35,591 bases of DNA from an uncultured Bacteroidales bacterium (GTDB lineage Bacteria > Bacteroidota > Bacteroidia > Bacteroidales > P3), in contig CALEFF010000006.1 in assembly GCA_937876865.1 (NCBI GenBank), positions 1-35,591 on the forward strand, written 5' to 3'. Made by a program: the position numbers and the translations under genes. This document shows positions 24,007 to 30,158 of this stretch, piece by piece. The stretch's first letter is position 1. The number at the start of each line of letters is the position of its first letter. The notes beneath the pieces are model-generated. The model was given only the letters and a program-made list of their open reading frames with translations. It ran no database searches and was not told the DNA's origin.

Positions 24007-24152
24007 TGAACGACTGCAAACAATGTGATAAGGTTTTAATAAATTGGCTTGGAGATTTGGGCTGTAGCACCCTTAAAGATTGGATTACAAGAGAAGAATA
24101 TAAGGAAGGAAAAAAGATATTAGATAATTGTCCGTTAAAGGAGCAGAAATGA
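24006..24152 (+). CDS. Cys-containing mini-protein (48 aa)
   Basis: TAATG overlap with the preceding gene and GGAGAAAGGA upstream. C-x2-C at residues 4-7, a Cys near 20 and one near 43 (NCP). Its stop overlaps the start of the DUF5675 gene (ATGA), which ties it to that transcript. Confidence 0.6.
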   Translation: MNDCKQCDKVLINWLGDLGCSTLKDWITREEYKEGKKILDNCPLKEQK

Positions 24153-24547
24153 AACTAAAATTGCAAAGATATTTATTCACAGACGATTACACAATGGGTT
24201 TATTATTTATTGACGGTGTCTATTTCTGCGATACAATAGAAGATAAATATCGTGGGCAAAATCTTTCCAAAACAAAAGTAATGAACGAAACTTGTATTCC
24301 TTATGGTGTATATACCTTAAAAATCACTTATTCACCTAAATATAAAAAGAATATGCCACAAATATTAGATGTGCCTTACTTTACCGGTGTTCGTGTCCAT
24401 AGTGGAAATTCGGCAAAAGATAGTTCCGGCTGTGTAATTTGTGGGATAAAATCAAAAAACGGTGAAGTTTTGGAAAGTAGAAAAACTTACAATGCTTTAC
24501 TTAAAAGATTAGAAACAGCAAACAATATTAAAATAGATATTTGTTAA
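24149..24547 (+). CDS. DUF5675 family protein, candidate cell-wall enzyme (132 aa)
   Basis: ATG 24149 has GGAG 5 nt upstream and overlaps the preceding stop. The full length fits DUF5675: LQRYLFTDDYTMGLLFIDG, FCDTIED, IPYGVYTLKITYSPKY, LLDVPYF-type segment (ILDVPYFTGV), then VRVHSGNSAKDSSGCVICG and a helical end. The H-S-G-N...S-S-G-C part resembles the H...S-x-G-C catalytic block of L,D-transpeptidases. No amidase, lysozyme or peptidase is found elsewhere, and the holin candidate is close by, so this is the best lysin candidate. Biochemical role of the family is not established to my knowledge. Confidence 0.8.
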   Translation: MKLKLQRYLFTDDYTMGLLFIDGVYFCDTIEDKYRGQNLSKTKVMNETCIPYGVYTLKITYSPKYKKNMPQILDVPYFTGVRVHSGNSAKDSSGCVICGIKSKNGEVLESRKTYNALLKRLETANNIKIDIC

Positions 24548-24553
24548 AACTAT

Positions 24554-24772
24554 ATGAAAGAATATAAACAATGTTTGTTTTTTAGTTACCAAAGATATTG
24601 CAGAAGAAGATATATTAAAGACCTTATATACCTATATTATTCCGATTTATCTTGTTATAAATGTCCGAAATTAAAGTGTAAACATTTCAAAAAGAACAAT
24701 ATATATAATAGGTTAATATTAAAGATATTATGTGCCTTTCCTTACTTAAATAAGTATATTAGATTTCTATAA
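24554..24772 (+). CDS. Cys/Lys-rich small protein (72 aa)
   Basis: Starts 6 nt after the DUF5675 stop without an SD. Central CYKCPKLKCKHF (residues 37-48) is a probable zinc knuckle; strongly basic with many Tyr. Last gene of the rightward late operon before the att region. Function unknown. Confidence 0.55.
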   Translation: MKEYKQCLFFSYQRYCRRRYIKDLIYLYYSDLSCYKCPKLKCKHFKKNNIYNRLILKILCAFPYLNKYIRFL

Positions 24773-24973
24773 TTAGTCCAAAATTAGACCAACATAGACG
24801 ATAAAAAAGTCGTGGTCTCGGAGTTTCACTCTTAATAATTAAAAATTCAAAAATACCGTCTAAATTAGTTGAAACTTAACTTTTATAGACGGTGTTTTTT
24901 ATTTTATCATTTCGGCTTATTTCGGTCTGTTTCGGTTTGATTTCAAAAGTGTTAGTCCAAAAGTAGTCCAAAA
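24773..24973. other. Probable attP region with paired arm repeats
   Basis: No gene. Two tandem pairs of an 11-bp direct repeat flank it: TTAGTCCAAAA 24773-24783 and TTAGACCAACA 24784-24794 on the left; TTAGTCCAAAA 24952-24962 and GTAGTCCAAAA 24963-24973 on the right. Between them are a terminator (24855-24900) and three TTTCGG at exactly 10-bp spacing (24910, 24920, 24930). The integrase gene ends at its right edge. Such arms are known sites for tyrosine integrases. The crossover core cannot be located without the host sequence. Confidence 0.6.
24855..24900. terminator. Terminator between the convergent late operon and integrase
   Basis: ACCGTCTA (24855-24862) pairs perfectly with TAGACGGT (24886-24893), followed by GTTTTTTATTTT. 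The other strand has an A/T-rich tail with T-runs as well, so it may stop both the rightward late transcript and the leftward integrase transcript. Confidence 0.7.
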
Positions 24974-25990
24974 TTAGTATGGCAAGAGATTTATTGCTTC
25001 GTTTGAGTATTTTGGGCTTAAATGAAGATAAACTTGTAATATTTCAGGTTTGTTTATTCTTGCCCACCTTTGAACGACAGAGCCATCAACACCTTTCATA
25101 ATTAGATGTGAAATAAAGGTATGTCTGCAAGTGTGGGCTGTTCCTTCTATTCCAATTCGTTTGAAATACTTGCTTATTGTTGCACTAAACGAACACAATG
25201 CCTGTTTTTTCGTGAAATCTGCACCAACAACATATTTACTATTATTTGATATACTTTTTAAGAAATTTTTAAGGTTTCTGTTCATTGGAACAATAGCAGG
25301 GTTGGGGTTTGCTCTTTTTGTCTTATGTGGGTAAATCCTAACCGAATCGGAATCAAATAACACATCTTTCCATTCCAACAAACAAGCTTCTTTTAATCTC
25401 AATCCTAAATATAACATTAAATAACAAGCAATAGTTATTCTTCCACTTTCGCAATTCGTGAGAATTTTCCCTATTTCTTCTTCTGTAAAGTATTTTGTTT
25501 TAGTCATCTTTTCAGTAGGTATTTCTTTTACCAAACTTGCTTCGTTTCTTATACCTTCAAATAATTCAGTTGTTGCGAATTTCCACATACTCTTAATTGA
25601 GTGTAAATCTCTGTTTAACGAGTTATCTTTTAACTTGTCAATTTCTTTCCTTATGCTTATGTATTTCCTTATTTTATCGGCATTTAGTTCTTTAAAGTAT
25701 TTTAGATCTAAATTATTATTTATTGCCTTTATAACACGAATATCGGCTTCCGGTGCTGCTTTATTGAACTTTGAATAAGCAATAAACTTATCGCAGAAAT
25801 CAGTCCATAACATAGTATCAAAATTGTATTTTCCGTCTGTTTTAGTTGTTGAGTGTCTTTTATCGTGGAGATAATCTTCGGCAAAGAGTTTGGCTTTCAG
25901 TCGGTTTTCTTCGTGAGTATTAACCCACCTTTGTTTTCCGTTTATGTACGGTTTGAAATAATAGTATTTGCCACGAAGATAGAGTTTCAT
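24974..25990 (-). CDS. int: Tyrosine recombinase (phage integrase)
   Basis: 338 aa, inserts the phage into the host chromosome at att. N-terminal arm-binding region (YLRGKYYYFKPYINGKQRW), a SAM-like core-binding domain (about residues 60-150), and the catalytic domain: first Arg in YLGLRLKEACLLEW, Lys in HKTKR, H-T-C-R-H-T with the His-x-x-Arg, and nucleophile Tyr in LQVYLHLSP. All key residues are present. Its start overlaps the stop of the membrane protein upstream, so it is read with it and the repressor from one leftward unit. Stop overlaps an att repeat. Confidence 0.95.
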   Translation of the reverse strand: MKLYLRGKYYYFKPYINGKQRWVNTHEENRLKAKLFAEDYLHDKRHSTTKTDGKYNFDTMLWTDFCDKFIAYSKFNKAAPEADIRVIKAINNNLDLKYFKELNADKIRKYISIRKEIDKLKDNSLNRDLHSIKSMWKFATTELFEGIRNEASLVKEIPTEKMTKTKYFTEEEIGKILTNCESGRITIACYLMLYLGLRLKEACLLEWKDVLFDSDSVRIYPHKTKRANPNPAIVPMNRNLKNFLKSISNNSKYVVGADFTKKQALCSFSATISKYFKRIGIEGTAHTCRHTFISHLIMKGVDGSVVQRWARINKPEILQVYLHLSPKYSNEAINLLPY

Positions 25991-26226
25991 TCTTCTTCTT
26001 TTCCTTCAAATAACCACTGATGATAAATATCTCTTTGAACTTGCTTTATTCTATCTACAGGAACAGTTGTTTGCATATCATCAAGTTCTTCTAATATTTT
26101 ACGGAGAGAGTTTTTTATTCGTTTAAACCTATATTCTAATAACTCAATATTCTTTTTTTCTATTTTTCTTGCAACAAATAAATTTAAGTATAAATATAAA
26201 ACTGCTAATATGAGCAAAATAATCAT
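25987..26226 (-). CDS. Membrane-anchored protein between repressor and integrase (79 aa)
   Basis: ATG with GGAGATAAAAA before it. Residues 1-18 are a membrane helix (IILLILAVLYLYLNLFV), then a basic-acidic helical tail with KNSLRKILEELDDMQ. Expressed with repressor and integrase, so it is a lysogenic-phase gene. A surface-change or superinfection-exclusion role is common for such proteins, but here it is only a guess. Confidence 0.7.
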   Translation of the reverse strand: MIILLILAVLYLYLNLFVARKIEKKNIELLEYRFKRIKNSLRKILEELDDMQTTVPVDRIKQVQRDIYHQWLFEGKEEE

Positions 26227-26236
26227 TTTTTATCTC

Positions 26237-26857
26237 CTAAAATATGTTATAAGTTCCGACAACCTTTCCTATTATTTTGATTTCTTTCGGTATTATTTTC
26301 TTCCCTGAAGGGTTTAAAAAGTGCAATTCTATCTTTCCGTCAACAACCTTTATTCTTTTAATCGTAAATCCGTTTTCGGTTTTAACCAACATATTTTTAT
26401 TATTTAAAGGCACATCTATTTTCTTAATTATGCAATATGCTTGTGGTGGTATTTCAGGCAACATACTTTCACCGACACAACGAACAATAAAATCACTATC
26501 CGGAAATAGTTTTTTCGGAACTTCGGCAAAATCATCTATAACTTGTTCGTCAATAGTGCAATAATCAGGTTTACCACAGACAACGGTTGTCAAAATCGGC
26601 AATTTCATTGTAGTTATATCGTTCAACGGTTGAACTGTTGAAGTGTCTATTTCTTCATCAATAAGTAATTGTGCCAACGGAACTTTTAAAACATTAGCAA
26701 TTTTTTCTATTGTTTCTCTTTTTGGGTTTCGGACACCACGAAACCAACCGGAAACAACACCACGAGTAATGCCTAACTCTTTGGCTAAATCCGATTGATT
26801 TATACCTTTTTCTGCCATTAAATTTTTAATTTTTAAAAGCAACTTTTTGTCCGACAT
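26237..26857 (-). CDS. LexA/CI-like self-cleaving phage repressor
   Basis: ATG 26857 has GGGAG 5 nt upstream; the GTG at 26863 would overlap that SD. 206 aa. HTH at residues about 20-40 (NQSDLAKELGITRGVVSGWF) reads operator DNA. The S24 peptidase half has the scissile Cys94-Gly95 (VVCGK), catalytic Ser131 in VGESM and Lys167 in FTIKRI. It would keep lytic genes off and be inactivated by RecA-stimulated self-cleavage under DNA damage. Leftward, divergent from the early promoter with likely operators between them. Confidence 0.93.
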   Translation of the reverse strand: MSDKKLLLKIKNLMAEKGINQSDLAKELGITRGVVSGWFRGVRNPKRETIEKIANVLKVPLAQLLIDEEIDTSTVQPLNDITTMKLPILTTVVCGKPDYCTIDEQVIDDFAEVPKKLFPDSDFIVRCVGESMLPEIPPQAYCIIKKIDVPLNNKNMLVKTENGFTIKRIKVVDGKIELHFLNPSGKKIIPKEIKIIGKVVGTYNIF

Positions 26858-26883
26858 TTGCACTCCCTTATTTTACTTTTATC

Positions 26884-26905
26884 GTCAATAAATTTACCTA
26901 TTGAC
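26884..26905. promoter_or_regulatory. Operator candidate O1
   Basis: Perfect inverted repeat GTCAATA-N8-TATTGAC, 7-8-7, covering the -35 of the rightward promoter and close to the repressor start. Same geometry as O2 although the half-sites differ. Confidence 0.5.
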
Positions 26906-26929
26906 ATTGTTCTACAAATGTGCTACAAT
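26901..26929 (+). promoter_or_regulatory. Early rightward promoter (PR-like)
   Basis: TTGACA (26901-26906), 17-bp spacer, TACAAT (26924-26929): near-consensus sigma70. It reads into the leader and the early operon, and both promoter hexamers overlap perfect palindromes that are likely repressor sites. Confidence 0.85.
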
Positions 26930-26934
26930 TTGTA
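26913..26934. promoter_or_regulatory. Operator candidate O2
   Basis: Perfect inverted repeat TACAAAT-N8-ATTTGTA, 7-8-7, covering the -10 box of the early promoter. Its centre lies 29 bp from that of O1. Confidence 0.55.
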
Positions 26935-26947
26935 TAACAAAAGTAGG

Positions 26948-26963
26948 ACTATGAGAGAAAAAC
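26948..26963 (+). repeat. Leader 16-mer, copy 2
   Basis: ACTATGAGAGAAAAAC, identical to 2161-2176. Begins about 12 nt after the expected start of early transcripts. Its first 13 nt are perfectly complementary to 27069-27081 in the terminator loop downstream. Confidence 0.85.
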
Positions 26964-26988
26964 TAAATAAACTTAAAAGGAAAAAACG

Positions 26989-27117
26989 ATGTATAACAAA
27001 AATTTTATAAATAAAATAGAAATCGTATTTGTCAACAACAAATTCGTTTTCTCCCTAAAAGAGTGTGGTTTCTCTCATAGTAGAGTCCTTTTAAGTCCAC
27101 ACTCTTTTTTATTATAG
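26989..27117 (+). CDS. Leader ORF over the early terminator (42 aa)
   Basis: ATG with AAAAGG 8 nt upstream. The frame runs through the whole terminator hairpin (27057-27110) and stops at 27117. The peptide has no recognised family and is Phe/Leu/Asn-rich with SHS and PHS late. Ribosomes translating it would melt the terminator, so it may act as a leader-peptide-type antiterminator, or just be an accidental frame. Confidence 0.4.
   Translation: MYNKNFINKIEIVFVNNKFVFSLKECGFSHSRVLLSPHSFLL
27057..27110 (+). terminator. Strong terminator in the early leader
   Basis: AAAAGAGTGTGG (27057-27068) pairs with CCACACTCTTTT (27097-27108), 12 bp, then T to 27110. The 28-nt loop starts with TTTCTCTCATAGT (27069-27081), the exact complement of the upstream leader 16-mer. 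It lies between the early promoter and the first early gene, so readthrough must be regulated or incomplete. Confidence 0.85.
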
Positions 27118-27142
27118 CCAATTTTTTGGAAAGGTGCAACTA

Positions 27143-27391
27143 ATGACAGAAATTTTAGGAATACAAATGATAACTCAAAAAGAAGTTGGGGAACTAATCG
27201 GAACAAAATCAAGAAGCACAATTTCCGAGTGGTTAGCAAGAGCAGAAATAGACGGAACAAGCATTAAAGGACAAAAGTATTATTCCGTAGAACAAATCAG
27301 GGACTATTTGAGATACGGAAAGACGGAAATAAGAAAAGCAGTTGAAATCCTGAGAGAAATTTCAACTTTAAAAAGGGGGAAAAATGAATAA
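27143..27391 (+). CDS. MerR/excisionase-type HTH protein (82 aa)
   Basis: ATG 27143 is chosen over GTG 27134 because GGAAAGG then has normal spacing. QKEVGELIGTKSRSTISEWL (residues about 11-30) is a helix-turn-helix, followed by a wing-like segment (IDGTSIKGQKYYSVEQIRDYL). First gene of the early operon, in the place usually held by a Cro- or excisionase-like regulator. Which of the two is not decidable here. Confidence 0.75.
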   Translation: MTEILGIQMITQKEVGELIGTKSRSTISEWLARAEIDGTSIKGQKYYSVEQIRDYLRYGKTEIRKAVEILREISTLKRGKNE

Positions 27392-27686
27392 AAAGGAAAT
27401 GTTGTTGAAAATGGAACGGAATTTGCAGATTTTAGTAGCAAGAAAAAACAGATTACAAGCAGAGTTAGAAGAAATTGACAATTTGCCTTTAACAAAAGTC
27501 AACAAAGAAAATACAAACAGATGGCACACAGTATTTTGCAAAATTAAGCATTTAGAAAACAGAATAGCAACAAGACAAACAGAAATGGAAATTTTGGCAA
27601 ACAAAAGGGATAAAGTGAGAGATATTATTGCCGAAAGTAAAAGCATATTCAATTCAATATTTTCTGCAAATTTGGGGGCTAAATAA
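27384..27686 (+). CDS. Coiled-coil protein (100 aa)
   Basis: ATG after AGGGGGAAAA, overlapping the previous gene by 8 nt. Almost entirely helical with heptad spacing (KMERNLQILVARKNRLQAEL) and one Cys. No family recognised; position after the HTH gene suggests an early regulatory or replication helper. Confidence 0.6.
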   Translation: MNKKEMLLKMERNLQILVARKNRLQAELEEIDNLPLTKVNKENTNRWHTVFCKIKHLENRIATRQTEMEILANKRDKVRDIIAESKSIFNSIFSANLGAK

Positions 27687-27946
27687 TGAAATTATCTAAC
27701 AAAGCAAAAGATTATATCGTTTTAACAGTTATCTGTATTTTGGTTATTTGGTTTTTATCCGGTGCAGTTTGGTATGTAAAAAGTTTATTTGCAGAAGAAA
27801 ATGTATATCTTTCCGATGCAGAGAAAATGAATAAATACTATGCCGAAGAACGAATTAAAACGGAAATGAGATACTTTGCAATGTGGGAATATACGGAAAA
27901 TATGTCAACGGAAGAATACATTGAAACTTTTTTTAAGGGGGAATAA
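27686..27946 (+). CDS. Membrane protein (86 aa)
   Basis: TAATG overlap with GGGGG upstream. A membrane helix at residues about 10-30 (IVLTVICILVIWFLSGAVWY), then an acidic, Tyr/Glu-rich tail with NMSTEEYIETFF. Early expression could suit an exclusion or host-envelope role, but nothing fixes this. Confidence 0.65.
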   Translation: MKLSNKAKDYIVLTVICILVIWFLSGAVWYVKSLFAEENVYLSDAEKMNKYYAEERIKTEMRYFAMWEYTENMSTEEYIETFFKGE

Positions 27947-28123
27947 ATGAAACCACCGAGAAATATAAAAAAGTTTAGCAGTTATGAAGAAGCAGCAGAA
28001 CACCAAAGAGAGCAGGAATTAGAAGAATATTTAGAAGATGAAGAAATAGAAGAATATGACGAAATGGATAAGTTTGACGAATGGTATGACGAATATCAAG
28101 ACAATTTAGCAAAGGGGGAATAA
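27947..28123 (+). CDS. Highly acidic small protein (58 aa), DNA-mimic candidate
   Basis: ATG follows AAGGGGGAATAA. 22 of 58 residues are Asp or Glu against 7 Lys/Arg, giving a net charge near -15, with Tyr and Trp placed along the acidic helix (EEYDEMDKFDEWYDEY). Small acidic early proteins of phages sometimes mimic DNA and block restriction or nucleases, so this is a fair but unproven candidate. Confidence 0.6.
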   Translation: MKPPRNIKKFSSYEEAAEHQREQELEEYLEDEEIEEYDEMDKFDEWYDEYQDNLAKGE

Positions 28124-28377
28124 TGAAAGTAAAAGATTTAATAGAAAAATTACAGAAGATGCCACAAGATACAGATGTTTATATTGAATTAAGGCAGAGT
28201 GAAAACGATTTGGATATTGCCGAAATTCAACAATATAAAGACTGTATATGTTTAATTGCGAATTATAGAGATTTTTCAATAGATGAAGAAGAAATTTCTT
28301 TTATTGAACAAGAGTTAGACGAAGAAGCAAGACAAGATGCAATAGATAGACAAATAGATACTTATTTGGGCAAATAG
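28123..28377 (+). CDS. Hypothetical early protein (84 aa)
   Basis: TAATG overlap with GGGGG upstream. N-terminus KVKDLIEKLQKMPQDTDVYI matches a widespread small phage protein type beginning V-K-(D/E)-L-I-E-K-L-x-x-(M/L)-P-x-(D/E)-x-x-V-x-I, of unknown function. The second half is acidic. Directly precedes the recombination genes. Confidence 0.7.
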   Translation: MKVKDLIEKLQKMPQDTDVYIELRQSENDLDIAEIQQYKDCICLIANYRDFSIDEEEISFIEQELDEEARQDAIDRQIDTYLGK

Positions 28378-28386
28378 GGGGTAAAA

Positions 28387-28995
28387 ATGGAAAAAACTTT
28401 ATATCAAAAATTAGCAGAAATTAAGTTAGAACTTTCAAAGGCACAAATTAAAAAAAGTGGTGTAAACAAATATTCAGGGTTTACTTATTATGAATTAGCA
28501 GACATTCTTCCTGCAATAATAAGTTTATGTTCAAAGTATGGTGTTTATACTTATACATCTTACGATAACGATATGGCAAAACTAACAGCAGTAAATACTA
28601 ATAATCCAACAGAACAATTTTCAATAACTTCACCAATGAGAACATTTGAATTAAAAGGCAGTAATGCAATTCAGGTTTTAGGTGGAATTGAAACTTATTC
28701 AAGAAGATATTTGTATTTAGCAATGTTTGATATTGTTGAAAGTGATAGTTTTGATGCTAATGCCGGAAGTGATAAGAATATTGAAATCAAAAAAGAAGTT
28801 AAGCAAGAAAAAGTTTTAGATCCAAAGCCAAAAACCGAAAATGTTGATAATGTTGAATTTGCAACACAAGAGCAGATAGAGATGTTAAAGGCATTAGGTT
28901 ATAAAGGTGCAAAAAAACCGGAAACAATGACAACAAAAGAAGCTGATTATTATATCCAAATGGGCAGAACAATGAAAAAAGGGGTAAAAAAATAA
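28387..28995 (+). CDS. erf: ERF-family single-strand annealing recombinase
   Basis: 202 aa. Matches the Essential Recombination Function family: YQKLAEIKLELSK...KKSGVNKYSGFTYYELADILP at the start and the diagnostic QVLGGIETYSRRYLYLAMF near residues 98-116, followed by D-x-x-D/E-S-D-S-F-D-A. It anneals complementary single strands for phage recombination and genome circularisation. A Lys/Glu linker leads to a small C-terminal domain (ATQEQIEMLKALGYKGAKKP). Works with the exonuclease and SSB that follow. ATG after AGGGGGTAAAA. Confidence 0.9.
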   Translation: MEKTLYQKLAEIKLELSKAQIKKSGVNKYSGFTYYELADILPAIISLCSKYGVYTYTSYDNDMAKLTAVNTNNPTEQFSITSPMRTFELKGSNAIQVLGGIETYSRRYLYLAMFDIVESDSFDANAGSDKNIEIKKEVKQEKVLDPKPKTENVDNVEFATQEQIEMLKALGYKGAKKPETMTTKEADYYIQMGRTMKKGVKK

Positions 28996-29876
28996 TGGGA
29001 ATAATATTTGATGCAGTAAATCACAAATATTTCAAAGACGGAGATTTAAAGCCTTCTGTTGGGGGAATAGTCAATTATTATCTCAATATTGACCTTTCAA
29101 ACATTCCACCGGAAATACTTAAATCGGCTCAAGACAGGGGAACGGATATTCATTTAATGTGCGATAAGATTTTAACCGGTGAAGATTTTGAAACGATATA
29201 TTCAAAAGAATACAAAGATTTTGAGTATCTTCGCAAAAAACACAAAATCAAAGCAAATTCTATTGAAGGTATCGTTTATGCTTGGACACCACAGGGTGAT
29301 TATTGTGGAACTTATGACCTTTACGATTCTAAGAGCAAAATTCTTTACGATATAAAGACATCTTACGAAAAACATATAGAAGAATGGACTTTAAAAACTA
29401 ACTTATATCGTTATGCTTTGGAACAGAATAAATCGCAAGTAAAAGAGATAAAAATAATCTATTTACCAAGTGAGAAATCACCAAACAAAGCAGAAGTATT
29501 TAATTTGGATATTCTTCCTGATAGCAAAGTGGAAGAAGTTGTAAGAGCATATTACAGACAAGAAAGACCTACACAATTAGTTGAATTAAAGACATTATCC
29601 AAAGATGCAATTAAACAGTTGGCATTAGCATTTTCAACTATTGAAAGAATACAGAATGAAATTGACACCATAAAACAGAGAGTAAAAGAAGAAATGGAAA
29701 GCAGGGGGATATATAACTTCCAATGTCCTGAATTTAACATCTCAATTAGGAAAAATCATATTCAAAAAAGGTTTGATGGAAAGAAGTTCAAAGAAGATTT
29801 TCCGGAAATATATGAGAAGTATGTAAAAGACATAGAAATAAAGTCGTCAATAAATATTGATTATAAAGGTTCGTAA
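28995..29876 (+). CDS. PD-(D/E)XK exonuclease, RecB/Cas4-like
   Basis: 293 aa. Start of the nuclease fold DAVNHKYFKDGDLKPSVGGI, then AQDRGTDIHLMC (R-G-x-x-x-H), GTYDLYD...ILYDIKTSYEK with the Asp and D-x-K, and W-T-L-K-T-N-L-Y-R-Y (Q/K-x-x-x-Y end motif). Predicted to resect DNA ends to supply single strands for ERF annealing. Overlaps the erf stop. The stop codon lies in the loop of a GGTTC-GTAA-GAACC hairpin that starts the following structured non-coding region. Confidence 0.85.
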   Translation: MGIIFDAVNHKYFKDGDLKPSVGGIVNYYLNIDLSNIPPEILKSAQDRGTDIHLMCDKILTGEDFETIYSKEYKDFEYLRKKHKIKANSIEGIVYAWTPQGDYCGTYDLYDSKSKILYDIKTSYEKHIEEWTLKTNLYRYALEQNKSQVKEIKIIYLPSEKSPNKAEVFNLDILPDSKVEEVVRAYYRQERPTQLVELKTLSKDAIKQLALAFSTIERIQNEIDTIKQRVKEEMESRGIYNFQCPEFNISIRKNHIQKRFDGKKFKEDFPEIYEKYVKDIEIKSSINIDYKGS

Positions 29877-30158
29877 GAACCAAATAGAGTTAGGGTTAAA
29901 TCTTTAAAACCCAACGGTTGCCGATGATACCGAAAATCATCAACTATCACTATACAGTTATTAGGTTCTGTTGCAAAACCTTAATTGCTCTTTTTAAGTG
30001 GTAGGCAATTATCGTTTTTGGAACGATAAGGAAAGGATATTTTTGTTAGGCAAAATTACAAAGGTCGGTAGCGGTTGTTTTGCAAAATAAAAAAGCTTCT
30101 TTCGGCGGTTACCAAAAACATCAATATTAAGTTAAAAGCCCTGCCTTTTAGACAGGGC
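29867..30158 (+). ncRNA. Candidate structured RNA between exonuclease and SSB genes
   Basis: 29877-30198 is gene-free. It holds GGTTC-GTAA-GAACC 29868-29881 (GNRA loop), GTT+GGGTT/AACCC+AAC with one bulge 29889-29915, GATGAT/ATCATC 29923-29941, TTATCGTT-tttgg-AACGATAA 30009-30029, and GCCCTG/CAGGGC 30138-30158. A 9-bp long-range helix TTGCAAAAC (29971-29979)/GTTTTGCAA (30077-30085) encloses the fourth. TAGGCAA occurs twice (30002, 30047). The set looks like a folded RNA; an origin or a protein-binding site at the DNA level is also possible. Confidence 0.5.

Noticed and set aside
24800..24840. Partial tRNA 3' end as attachment core
   Set aside because: GGTCTCGGAGTTTCACTC looked slightly tRNA-like, but no TTCGA-type T-loop or CCA end was found and no cloverleaf could be drawn. 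No tRNA gene was recognised anywhere in the window.
24773..24973. CRISPR-like repeats
   Set aside because: Only four 11-bp repeats in two touching pairs, no spacers of regular length, and an integrase gene next to them; att arms explain it better.
26858..26863. Repressor start at GTG 26863
   Set aside because: It overlaps the GGGAG site that fits the ATG at 26857.
30138..30158. Terminator before ssb
   Set aside because: The GCCCTG/CAGGGC stem has no T-run on the plus strand; on the minus strand there are only four T, and no leftward gene exists there.
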